Positions 10,904 to 30,217 of a stretch of 39,710 nt of DNA are shown piece by piece. This stretch comes from Phallusia fumigata (Eukaryota > Chordata > Ascidiacea > Phlebobranchia > Ascidiidae), in NCBI GenBank assembly GCA_008931825.1, contig QXVZ01009497.1, forward strand, positions 1 to 39,710, given 5' to 3'. Position numbers and translations under genes: made by a program. The number at the start of each line of letters is the position of its first letter. Position 1 is the first letter of the stretch. The notes beneath the pieces are model-generated. The model did not search any database and had not been told where the DNA came from. It saw only the letters and a program-made list of their open reading frames with translations.

Positions 10904-12352
10904 ATTTTTGGAATCATCAGGTTTCTAAAATTGAATCTGTTGTTCAACAAAATGTTAAAAATTGAAACAAATCTTTTTAGGAAATATACTATTCTATTAT
11001 TACAGACTTGTGTTTTACCAGGTTCTAAAATCATTTTATCACGCTATGTATTAAATCTATATAATACACACCCACACAACTGCCACAAATCATTTGTCAA
11101 ACTTGTTAAAAAGCAATTAAATTCTGATCCTATTTGAACCTATTTACGTTAGCAGTTCCTTATGGTTTGGTCTCTGTAACTCAAAAAAAAGAATAGTGGA
11201 AATCTAACAGTAAAGTTTACTTTTTGTCTAAAGACATACATTTTCACATTCAAATCATATTTTACCGCCGTACGTAACACAAAACAATGCTGGCCTAAAT
11301 TGAATAATAATCATGCTTTTTTTCACAAAATACTTCCTAAGCGCCCACTAAAGAGAGGTTTAAAAGATATTAATCTAAACCTTGTATGACGCCCAAGACC
11401 TCAAACTTCATGTTGCTTCAATAAACTGGTCCGTTCCCACGCGACTTGAAAAAAGCGGTGGCATACGGTTGGGGCTATTGAGATCGTTAGTTTTGAGAGT
11501 ATAGTTGTGTCCACATGCATTTTTGTCCTTCGCAAAATACAGGGGTCATTTGTAAACAAAAAGCCAATGCAAATGTCAATCTTCCCGCGGCTCAAGACGC
11601 ACTATTACGATGCCCAATGAGGCACAACATTCTGTCGGTGGTAAAAACACATGTTCTATCTGAGTCCATAAAAGTATTTCACGTAAGTTGTGACGCTATT
11701 CGTAAGGCTACTGGATATAGGGCACTTGACTCGATAAACAACGGTTTTTTCGGTGTCTATGCTGTTTTATGAAACCTTTTAACGATGACGAATTGATGAC
11801 GTGACAATGCAAATAAACTTGACTTGTAGTTAGACTACTGCACACGAAGTAGAATTATAAGGAACAAAAACGGCTCCTGTTTCGAATCCAACGAAAAATG
11901 GTATGTTATGTTTTGTGAGTGCTCCGTTTTTATTAAATTTGCCAAAGAACGAGTGTTCCAGGAGACATATCTCCTCCATCATTATTTTGGTTGCGAGGAC
12001 TTCTATTTATTTGTCCCCTCCATGTTTTTGGAATTACCTGTTCTAAAAAGTGATGCGGCTTTATTTGATCAAGTAAGAATGGAACCCCTAAATTAACTGT
12101 TTGAAGTGAGTTCAAAGCTGATTTTCTGTAGCATTAAAACGATTTAAGTCCTTTTTGCAACAGTTTAGCGATCGCAAACAGTTTTAACGGGGTTTGAAAA
12201 CTGTGTTAGTCGTAAGGTAACCCTTTATTTGTGACATAAAAAACTTGTGGCGTCATAACGCACAACAGCGCATAAATTTAGCGTTTTTCAACTCAAGACC
12301 TCAAAAGCGATGCAAACACATTTTTGTTTCGTTTATTGAAAATGATCAATAG
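10904..12352. other. Intergenic between RFWD3 and PSMG2
   Basis: RFWD3 upstream region. A possible splice acceptor (attcaattttag, 10938-10927) suggests a 5' UTR intron. Apart from the SINE-like tail at 11721-11827 I see only AT-rich sequence with short spurious reading frames. Confidence 0.55.
11721..11827 (+). repeat. SINE-like tail, copy 1
   Basis: Begins ggcacttgactcgataaaca and ends in aaataaacttgacttg. It is closely similar to 14292-14391 (shared: cacttgactcgataa, gctgttttatga, gacgaattgatga, tgacaatgcaaa, aataaacttgacttg). The (ACTTG)n end and dispersed occurrence suggest the tail of a short interspersed element. Sequence upstream of the two copies is unrelated, so both look 5'-truncated. 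Confidence 0.65.
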
Positions 12353-12885
12353 AATCATGATGAAAAAAGAAATACAAAAGTTCTGCATGCTTGTAGCTGT
12401 AACCGGTTGCTATGACTGTGTTGGCAGTGTAAAAGTTTACAAAATGATTGGTAAAAATCTGGCAATAATCATATGATTGAGGATCATTAATAGACAGTAG
12501 ACACACCAATATATACTTCTGTTTACAACTTTCCATAGCCACTGCAGCAGCTTTTCTTTTGAAAAAGGTTTGTCATGCACTTCCGTACCATTAAAATATT
12601 TCTTTTGGGGGCTCANAATCATGATGAAAAAAGAAATACAAAAGTTTTGCATGCTTGTAGCTGTAACCGGTTGTTATGACTGTGTTGGCAGTGTAAAAGT
12701 TTACAAAATAATTGGTAAAAATCTGGCAATAATCATATGATTGAGGATCATTAATAGACAGTAGACACACCAATATATCCTTCTGTTTACAACTTTCCAT
12801 AACCACTGCAGCAGCTTTTCTTTAACTTTTGAAACAGGTTTGTCATGCACTTCCGTACCATTAAAATATTTCTTTTGGGGGCTCA
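12353..12885. repeat. Direct duplication (12353-12615 and 12617-12885) around n at 12616
   Basis: The 263-bp left copy and 269-bp right copy abut the n exactly and differ by a few substitutions and a 6-bp indel near 12823. The left copy ends inside the last PSMG2 exon, so that exon's final codons and stop occur twice (12587-12615 and 12861-12885). Best read as two unmerged overlapping allelic contigs. Confidence 0.88.
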
Positions 12886-15068
12886 TTTCCAAACAAATGA
12901 GACCAAGATTTTGGATAATTCCAAGAGTTCTAAAAATGTTGGAAAGTGTAATTATCTAAGCAAGTGTAATTAAATAATCATTTAACTCAGGAGTATACAC
13001 TTAACCAAAGGACTGTGGGGAGATTTATTTTCTATTAAATTTTGTTTTATTTAAAACAATAAACTATTACCTGCATATGCTGTATGCTTCAAATGAAAAT
13101 GAATCAACCCACATTGTGACTTTAGCAAAAAATGTTGTTTACAATACTATTTTAAACCCTGTTTGTTGATGCATAAAATCTTTCCAGCCATAATCTTACC
13201 AAATTGGAAGAGAAACACTTCCATTGGTTAAGTTTCTGTGTGAGAGTAACTGCTTCTGGGATGTTGTCTCCTTCGGCACAAAACGTCAACAGGATCACAT
13301 TAGGAATGTTTTTCTCACAACTGAAAATGTGCAAAATAATTTAACCACCTGTTTTACAAAAAAACTTGATCATCAGAAAGCATAAAAGCAAAATTCTGCA
13401 GTTAGTACAACATGGGTATTGGTTAGCTTTTTATCACTTACCACATTTTATAGACTTGTTTCGTAAATCCCCCTCCAGGAAGGAATAATTCTCTGTCTCC
13501 ATGTCCAACATTTCTATGTTCTAATGGACTCCACCCAAACTCACTGAACTTGCTTTCGTCAAGTGTAGAAGTTTGCAAATATCGAAAGGGCTTTCTAACA
13601 AGAAAAAAGAGTTGAGTTTAAACCATGTTCACAAAAAGCACTCCTTTATATTTTTTAATATCTATACCCCAGCAATTGTGAATCTGATCTCTCAAAAGCA
13701 TGAAGACTTGATAAAATCACAAGCTCTTTAAAAGTGGAGACTCTGAACCACTGGGTAAGGGCTTCACAAAATGCTTGCCTTTTCCCCTGTAAAGTAAAAC
13801 ACAACAATCAACCAATGATGATCATTAGGTTTGCTATTTTGTACTTACTTTTACTAATGGTGAGCGTAGTTGAATGACAGTAATTTGCAACGTGCTGCTG
13901 TGATAAACTAACGAAAAACACTTTGTATTAGACAGTAAAAATAAAAAATAAAGGTGGATATTGGATATTTTAAAGAAACATAAAAATATGTCTTACAAAT
14001 ATTCTTATTCGCCTACTCAAAACACCAGTAAAAATAAAACCAGTTTTTAGAGTACAAACTTAACAAACTATTGTAATAATCCAAAAATTAGGGTCATTGA
14101 CAAGCATTTGAAAATGACAGTAGAAATATATGTTTGGCATGCATCATAACACTAGTTACCTCCCAGCAAAAACAATAACCTTTTATACTCTAAACCATAT
14201 GAGGTTTACTATTACTGCACAAAGTTTATTTACACCTGTGCGATCCTACAGCAGAACAGACCCAGTACACTTCAACCATCTTTTAAAACAGGACACTTGA
14301 CTCGATAACCAATGGTTTTTTTGGTGTCCTTGCTGTTTTATGACGAATTGATGAAATGACAATGCAAACAAATAAACTTGACTTGACTTGACACCTGCTC
14401 TCCACACAGTCTGTATTTTTTGCTAGTGTTTCAGGATTTAAAGTTAAGTAAAATAAAAAAACAACACCTGTACCTTCTGTGCTGAGACTGAGAGAGTTTA
14501 CATTTTCACTTGATGTGTAAAATGGATTGTTTGCAACGAGAGGAAGGAAGAGATCTGCACAAAAATATCCCACCTTCTTGAGACCCAAATTATGAATGAG
14601 AAGATCACAAGCCAGTTGACCAACATTTCCCACGGATATGGCTGGCTATAATGAAGAAACAATGTCAATACTAGGTATTAATTATATACCTGAAATATGT
14701 TATGGAATATTGTACATATCACTGCCATCCAACTGCAAGTGTGGCAGTTTTGTAAACACTCAAGTCAGAAACATAAGTCCAGTCAAAACAATACAAACTA
14801 AGTTTATTTTCAGGTTTCTTTGTAAACACAATGATCATCTAAACAGATAAACCTTTATGGTTTATATTTTAGCTAAACTTGATGCAATAACTTGGACTTG
14901 CCTCAATTCACCTGCATTATTAGTCAGACTTGACTTGCTTGGTAAATGATTTGTCAATGGGTATAGTAACTGATTTTTGTATGCACAAAAAGAAAAATTA
15001 CTTACCACAACCAGTGTGTTATTGGTAAAGTCACAAAAGCTTTCTTTTGAAGGACATGGCACAAACAT
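12861..15068 (-). CDS. PSMG2: PSMG2, proteasome assembly chaperone 2
   Basis: PSMG2 pairs with PSMG1 to guide assembly of the 20S proteasome alpha ring. Seven minus-strand exons join in frame: 15006-15068, 14474-14645, 13849-13907, 13668-13786, 13442-13594, 13200-13320 and 12861-12929, giving 251 aa (human 264). Diagnostic stretches collinear with human are MFVPCPSKES at the start, SVGNVGQLACDL, GYFCADLFLPLVANNPF, VIQLRSP, LVILSSLHAFERSDSQL, KPFRYL, LPGGGFTK, LTFCAEGDNIPEA and the C-terminal WNYPKSWSHLFGNEPP..IF. The last exon is only 69 nt and ends at 12861. An in-frame ATG upstream of 15068 is ignored because the family starts MFVPC. A partial second copy of the last exon lies at 12587-12615 (assembly duplication). 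The PIERCE2-like gene ends 385 bp upstream. Confidence 0.96.
14292..14391 (+). repeat. SINE-like tail, copy 2
   Basis: Second copy of the element at 11721-11827, inside the PSMG2 intron between exons 2 and 3. It ends in aataaacttgacttgacttgac, a longer (ACTTG)n tail than the first copy, and has a 12-bp deletion after gctgttttatga. Confidence 0.65.
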
Positions 15069-15453
15069 TGTTTTCATCATCAAAACAAATTTATACTTCA
15101 CAAATCTACCACATTAATGTTGCCTAAAAATATAAAATAAAACTCTTATTTTTCATACGTTTTAATCATAAAATATTGTAAACATACACAGCAAAACATG
15201 AAAAGAATATTATTTCGCAATGTTAGCAATCTGCTAATGTATCACAATTGAATTTTTTCTGTTTAAATACCGGGTTAAAATTTATTTTAACACTTTTAAC
15301 TTGTTTTGGCTATATCTAATTGAGACATTAAACATTAAAAAATGGCACAGCTCCCACAAGCGTAAAACAGTACTCAAAAACACTGGCATACAATAATGTA
15401 AATTGTTATGTAGCAACCACAATGCAGACAAACATAATTTCTATTCAGCAGTG

Positions 15454-15831
15454 TCACATTTGAGGGTGATCATAGACTTTGCTCTTATCCACAGCCGTGT
15501 TCAGTGAGTGATTCCGATACATTCCACAAAGTCCCAGGTGCTGCGAAAATCTTTGCGATTTTCCATGGAAGGTTGATGGGGCGGTCTCAGAGGTTGCTGG
15601 CAGTTCTCCGTATGAGCTGGAAGACGTCTGGTAAAGGGGGTGGTTCGCTTCGTAACACTTGGCTCGTGGCATTTCGTCCTGGACAACCTCGACTTTTGCC
15701 AGACAAGAGAACACGGGATTTCCGCTGTTGGGGCAACTGACAGCTTTGCCCTTTGCTAATGCATCTTTTGCTGTAATCGGAAAGCCCGGATCTTTTGCCA
15801 CCTGTGGCATACCTTCCGTTGCAGCAGTCAT
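15454..15831 (-). CDS. PIERCE2: PIERCE2-like microtubule inner protein
   Basis: Piercer of microtubule wall proteins sit in the lumen of ciliary doublet microtubules and help attach outer dynein arms. A single uninterrupted minus-strand exon encodes 125 aa. The family marks are NSGNPVFSC (residues 35-43), a central SSSYGELP-type segment (about 71-78) and the C-terminal FSQHLGLCGMYRNHSLNT (about 95-112), followed by a short basic tail. The CGMYRNHSLNT signature is shared with human PIERCE2 (C15orf65), less exactly with PIERCE1. Length is as expected for the family. No signal peptide or membrane helix is present. It lies between PSMG2 and TEKT3 on the same strand, next to another axonemal gene. 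The assignment to PIERCE2 rather than PIERCE1 is from remembered family sequence, not a search. Confidence 0.85.
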   Translation of the reverse strand: MTAATEGMPQVAKDPGFPITAKDALAKGKAVSCPNSGNPVFSCLAKVEVVQDEMPRAKCYEANHPLYQTSSSSYGELPATSETAPSTFHGKSQRFSQHLGLCGMYRNHSLNTAVDKSKVYDHPQM

Positions 15832-17684
15832 TTAGTTAAAGTTATCTAAATATACTAGTTTTATCTTCACAAAATTACAAAATCAGCTAATTCACTTCGT
15901 CTCCGCGCTGTTGCTGGTGGATACAAAACACACTGCAGCACAGAACCATGGTTTGAAATTATTTTAGGGGCGTAAGGGGGGCATGAAATATTTCTCCAGT
16001 GCTTTTTCGCATTATTCTATCGCATTTTTTTAAACATGCGCATAGCCTAATCTATTTTTTTTTATAATATATAAAAAGTTTGCTAATACAGTTTTGGGTA
16101 ATGATTGCTTGCTTTGCAACACAGTTCGCTAATAATAAGCAAATGCTGATCGTTTAATTAGGCGTGACCGCCATTTGCCCGCAAGGTTATGGGCTTCAGT
16201 CTTGATTGCTTGTGTTTCCCTAATAGAAACCAGATGAGTTCATTCAAATTATAATTGACAACTTCAGAAGTTAAAGGAAATACATCAACGGATTTACAAT
16301 AAAAACAGGCCCGGATAATTCCTTATTAGCGTAACGCATTTTGACGTTGTTCTACCCACCAATGATATAAATAAATCAAACACTGAACCTTTGTCCTATT
16401 AGACTGGCCACGATTCAAAACCTACTCGCTTTAGGACAATGTTTGTGTTAACTACGGATTATAACAACCTCTTACAGGGTATCTTACAGCCTGACTTATT
16501 TGTAACCAACTTGCAATCAAATTAACTCAGGTTGAATTTTTATTTGCCACGCCACACAAAGCAAGGTGAAATAGTAGGATGAAAAGGTGAGACTACCACG
16601 TCTATGTACAAGCAAAAAGCGGTTGAAAAACCATCTACTAATGAGGCAGTCGGACTATTAGTCACAGGCTGTTTCGTTTACAGTGAAAACGTCGAGATTT
16701 TATTAAATTTTGGAATTAAAAAAGGGCACAGGAACAACAACTTACGCCGTTGAAGAAGCATAACAAAACAGTGTTCTCGAATATTTTTTTTGTTTTTCAC
16801 ACACTCGACAAACCGTCTAACTACTGTTTAAGTGCAACGCGATGCTTTCTGTAAATGGTGAAAAAATAATGAACGCACATGAAAATTATGGCTAACGCGG
16901 GTGACGTGACGTCATAAATATTTACATTGGGGGCACGAAAAACGATGCGTGACAGCGGATTCTATGTACAAAGGAGACGAAACAGCCACAAAAAACACGA
17001 AAATTACTGATATGGCTCTACATAACAGGGAATTGCGCGCAAATGCGATGTGTGTAATCACTGGTGAATGTATAGCGATTGGGCATAAAGGCAGCCAGTG
17101 CACAGGCTTGGGTATGACTTGTCAGAACGTGCATTGTGTTGTATATGTTGGCATAATTGGCTCGGTGAACTTAACCAGGAATGCGGCACATTTTTTTAAG
17201 CACGAGTACACGAAGGGACAAGTAAGAGAAACAACGTAAAGGAGACGACATAACCGCAAAATATTTACTACCGATAATTAATCTCTTGGACGCAATCTGT
17301 GGTTAATATGCGGAAAAGCGATAAAATTGCGAAAGCTTGAAAAAGGGTTGAAACTGAAACGGACTTTACCTAACCAAAGAGCAAAAGCAAAAAAATAAGC
17401 AACACAAGCAAAGTGTTTCGGACATTATAACATACCAAAAACACTCAAACGCTTGTTAAAATTCTCGTCAAGGCAAAAAATACACCTGTATAGTTTAACC
17501 AAGTAAAACATCCATTAAGCAACAAATGCCAAACAATGTACCCAAATTTCGTGGGAATTTCCAATAATTTTCTTTTTACCATAAAACCAAAAAACTATTC
17601 TTAATAAGCAGTAAACGTGAAGTACCCTAAAAAACGGATCACCAAAGCGGTTATTATCCATCTCAAGCAGTCGTGAAAATAAGC
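15832..17684. other. Intergenic between TEKT3 end and PIERCE2-like start
   Basis: No supported gene. It holds a CRE-type palindrome (16907-16914) followed by TATA-like cataaata and an open frame of about 90 codons (ATG at 16964) that I do not believe is coding. It also holds a degenerate RFX-like site (15910-15924, gttgctggtggatac) 79 bp upstream of the PIERCE2-like ATG. Confidence 0.5.
16907..16914. promoter_or_regulatory. CRE-type palindrome TGACGTCA
   Basis: Perfect 8-bp CREB/ATF consensus preceded by tgacg (tgacgtgacgtca overall), with cataaata immediately downstream. No convincing transcript start is attached to it, so its function is open. An 8-mer like this can occur by chance in a window of this size. 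Confidence 0.35.
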
Positions 17685-26641
<8,957 letters not shown>

Positions 26642-27294
26642 GTTTGCTGCTTGTTATTTATCACTTATTCTATAGGTTGGCGTCACCGAAAATATACAAA
26701 ACAACCAAATTAGATGAAAAAAATTCAAAATGTCAGACTGAGGCTAAAAACTGGCTCTGTTCTGTTCGGTTTATCGTCGAAAGAGAAATGCTAGACAACT
26801 GGATTCCAGTAAAGGAAAACTTGCACGATAGCATTGGAGAATTACCTGACCTTGTCTTAAAACATACCTTCCGCAGTCCTTTAAATCAGGGGTACAAAAC
26901 ATGATTCTAGGGGGTGCGAGGATACTGAATTATCAGGACCAAACATATATACACTACATTATATCCATAACATCCAAACAAGCATGGTTTGTTATTTAAA
27001 CATGAGAACAATAATTACTTTCCGGAATTTACTAAAGGGGGAAACGTAAACTGGTTGGTGATTTCAAAGGGGCGCCGATAAGCAAAAAGGTTCAGAACCA
27101 CTGCTTTAAACACAAGAGATTTTTAAGAGCATTTCGCCCCTAATATTTCCTTAACGAGCTTTATGCAGTCAGCACTATGTTTATGAAACACAGTGAGCTA
27201 ACATCGATTGAAAGACGTTGAAAATCAACACCATAAGAGTATTTTTAAGGCGGATCATAAATAATTCACGAAAAAATTAACGACCTGGAGACAT

Positions 27295-27308
27295 GTTGCC
27301 GTAACAAC
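27295..27308. promoter_or_regulatory. RFX X-box-like site upstream of TEKT3
   Basis: GTTGCCGTAACAAC matches the 14-bp X-box consensus (GTNNYYATRRNAAC) at all but one position. It lies 654 bp upstream of the TEKT3 ATG. X-boxes bind RFX factors that switch on ciliary genes, which suits TEKT3. One-mismatch matches to this loose consensus are expected several times per window by chance. Confidence 0.4.
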
Positions 27309-28079
27309 CAGAAGACGTCAGACCCTAAACAACAGGTTTAGTACAATGCGAAAAGCCATCCGGAAAACCGCTAATCCAACATTGGCTTGTTTGCGTAGAG
27401 GGATTGATGACACTCCAGTAATATTTGCTCGGGAGTCGGCGGCCTGACAATTTCTACCTGCCGAGCGAAAATTGACTTTCATTTGCGACCAAAGGTCAAC
27501 GATGACGTGAAGCCGGTCAGTTGCTAAAAACCGCGCTAAATTAAATGCAAGTTTGCCTGTTTTGTGGCTCGGTAGCTTACTGGGAATCAGTTCATGTAAG
27601 TCCTAAGGACTCTAGGTCGACGAAATCCACAAACGTCCGATGGGTTAGCCGCAGGTTTTTTTTGTCTTTTTTTACCACGCAAGCGTCTATCAAAATTCGG
27701 TCGCCGTCAGGTAGCGGAAAATCGATTTTCTATAAACAGCACTTGATCATTTAGGAAAGAAGTGATGACAGCAAAAAAAACCTATTTGCATGTTCAACTC
27801 GCGGTGTTCTTGCCAATTACGCAAAATACCCGGGTAATAAGCGGCAATCAGCAGATTTTCGTTCCTGTTAAAACGCAGCTCAAAACTGTCACCTTACAAT
27901 ACACCAATGTCGTTGCAACCTGAACTCTCCCCCTCGAGTCATTTCTATGCACATCAAGGCCATGTTTACAATACACACTCGCTATAAGCAAAAAAACAAC
28001 AACTACGAAACGGCACAGATCCAACTCTAAATCAAAGTCGTTAAAACTTCACCATACCAAATATCACAGTCATCTCAAC

Positions 28080-28500
28080 GTAACACTAACCTGCTGCCAA
28101 AACACGCGAAACAATGCGGAATCGGGCCAGCGCGCCCAAAACCCGACTCTGCTCGCGTTTCCGTCGCGATTTGTCGACATGCCGAGGCCGAGTCCTCGCC
28201 CAAGCCAGGAACGCGCTCTGTTAGCCCCCGATGAAGGCCGAGCGCTGAAACTGGAGACCTCGGTTGCTAATGACGCCCGTAGCGAGGCTTCGAAGGCACA
28301 GAGACAGCTGGTATTTCTTTCTCTTTCATTCTCTCGGCCTCTGAGCGCCTGGTTAATTATAAACCACTCCGGGCGCGATTGGCCAACGCAGCGCGCCGGA
28401 ACGCGTGTATTGGTGGCGGTATGGGCTTCTCTTTCCCCGAAATGGGCGGCGTGTGGAGCTGGATATTCCGTTTCTGTGATTTGGAGTTCTAGATGCGACA
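28080..28500 (-). promoter_or_regulatory. GC-rich promoter-like segment
   Basis: GC content rises sharply over 28090-28500. It contains two ATTGG (inverted CCAAT) boxes at about 28378-28382 and 28409-28413. A TATA-like ttataa on the minus strand near 28360 and a donor-like gttagtg after cagcag near 28090-28084 are also present. This would suit a minus-strand first exon, possibly the 5' UTR exon of TEKT3, whose ATG exon has a splice acceptor just upstream. Open frames on both strands here are probably by-products of GC content. Confidence 0.35.
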
Positions 28501-30217
28501 TGTCTTTAGAGTGATGCCAAATTGTTAGGAGGTTGGAGCGCTTCATAACTAAGCCGCTACCTGAAACGATCTTCATTGAAGGTGTTTGGACATTGCAAGC
28601 TTCGTACAGCACGCCCGTGAAACTTCCAAACACGCCTAGGCTCACCATATACGGCCTTAAAACCGACTCAAATAGGGGCGATTCTTTCCAAAGCTAAGAC
28701 TATTTCTTAAAACATCGGCATGGTTGCGGTTTACTGGGCACGCCTGAAAACCTTGTTCCGAGGCAAAAATCAGGAAATTAAAACCTTAAAATCCGTTTTG
28801 TAGCCAAACAGTTAACATTACGCGGTGAAAAATGTTCTAAGGCTTTAATTGAATGAAGATTCGAATAAAGACTCGATGCTCTACCACGGGCCGACCGCAG
28901 TCTTTGTTATGGGGTTCGTTCTACCCCCGACAAACCCTTACAAAGTTAAGGCCATTGGTCTGTTACGCCCTTTGAAGCTCTACCGAAAACCAAAGTGCGT
29001 TTGAAAGCAGGTGGGCTCCGAAAATGTCATAAAGGATGTAAACTACACTTGAAATAACGCGGAATGTTCAAAAAGGGCTGTTTGTTATCGGAGAACAGAG
29101 TTTTAAGTAACATTAACTTGGGTGCGACGACCAAGCACCGACTTGTATGTCAACAAAGTGCAACAAAAACATTCTTTTGAAAAAATCCAATTGCTTTTGG
29201 TGGTAAGGAGGCAGCGTGATTTTGGTTCAAACCTCCCTTCAGCACCACCTAGTGGTAAAAAGACGAAACCTTTAATATCACATCAGTTTATTAAATGTAC
29301 ACACCCATAATGCGGTACAGGCTGGCGCAGGCCTAAAACGCGGTTTTCTTATAAAATCGATGTACTCGCTGTAGCGAAACCGCACAGCGCGGAAAGGCCT
29401 GCCGGACACAGAAACGCAATTGACTAATTCGACGGGTCGCACGTCACTGATCTGATGACGGAATAAAAGCAGCAATTCTTCTAAGGCGCTACAGGGAAAT
29501 TCGTACACACACAGGGAAACGGCGCAAAAGCAAATATACACGGGGAACGACGTACGGACCTGTTTTAAAAAGCGTATTGACAATACTTGTTTTTTAAATA
29601 TGCTTTCTGTTAAAGTATGTATGCTGAGTTGGCAATACACGCCATGACAAAGGGAATTAAAATCTCACGTTTCTCAACCACATAAGCCGATACTTGGCGC
29701 AGCGTAGCGTTCAGCATAAATACATTCAACTTGGAAATGCAATATACAGTTAGGGACAGCCGAAAAGATTGCAAGTCTGAACTCAAACGGGACGGAATCT
29801 CACGTGATCAATGGGACGTCAAACACTCGTGATACGAATTGATTTCTATGAACGGGGTTTTTAATTTTGGCTAAGTATCACATGTAGTATGTGGCGTTTT
29901 AGGCAATTTTTCTAGAACAAACATAAAATATACTTATAAACCTTCGCAACACGTTAAGTCATCGTTGAAAAAAACCCAAATTTGCACAAATAATGAATAA
30001 AAATCCATTTGAACTATTTTCATAAATATGTTCAAAAATTGATTTTTAAGAAGTTTGCTTAAATGTTTTGCGTTTCAGAATTTGTAAATATACAAGTCGG
30101 GCCGTCCGGTAAACTGGTAAAATCCTTTTTCCAACGATGGAGCCTTGAACAGGGCAGTTGTAGTGTTTTCACCTTTGGATAACAGGGTGGCGTGATAAAA
30201 TCTTCGCTTTCTTTTGC

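Larger units (their letters stand above)
26642..30217. other. Intergenic between TOP1 and TEKT3
   Basis: No supported protein gene. The stretch contains the likely TEKT3 upstream region (RFX-like site 27295-27308 and the GC-rich segment 28080-28500 with two ATTGG boxes) and a CTCF-like site on the minus strand at 29242-29255. On the TOP1 side it holds possible polyadenylation signals (AATAAA on the minus strand at 29287-29292, ATTAAA at 29860-29865), implying a long TOP1 3' UTR. Confidence 0.5.

Noticed and set aside
16949..17239. 96-codon plus-strand frame after the CRE and TATA-like sequence
   Set aside because: The first real ATG is internal (16964), there is no domain, and composition matches the surroundings.
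28070..28648. 192-codon minus-strand frame and 111-codon plus-strand frame
   Set aside because: Both overlap the same GC-rich promoter-like segment, have low-complexity Arg/Ser/Ala composition and no recognisable domain. Long open frames are expected at high GC.
29278..29640. 120-codon minus-strand frame ending near an AATAAA
   Set aside because: No recognisable domain. It is better explained as part of a long TOP1 3' UTR or intergenic sequence, with AATAAA at its end as a candidate signal.
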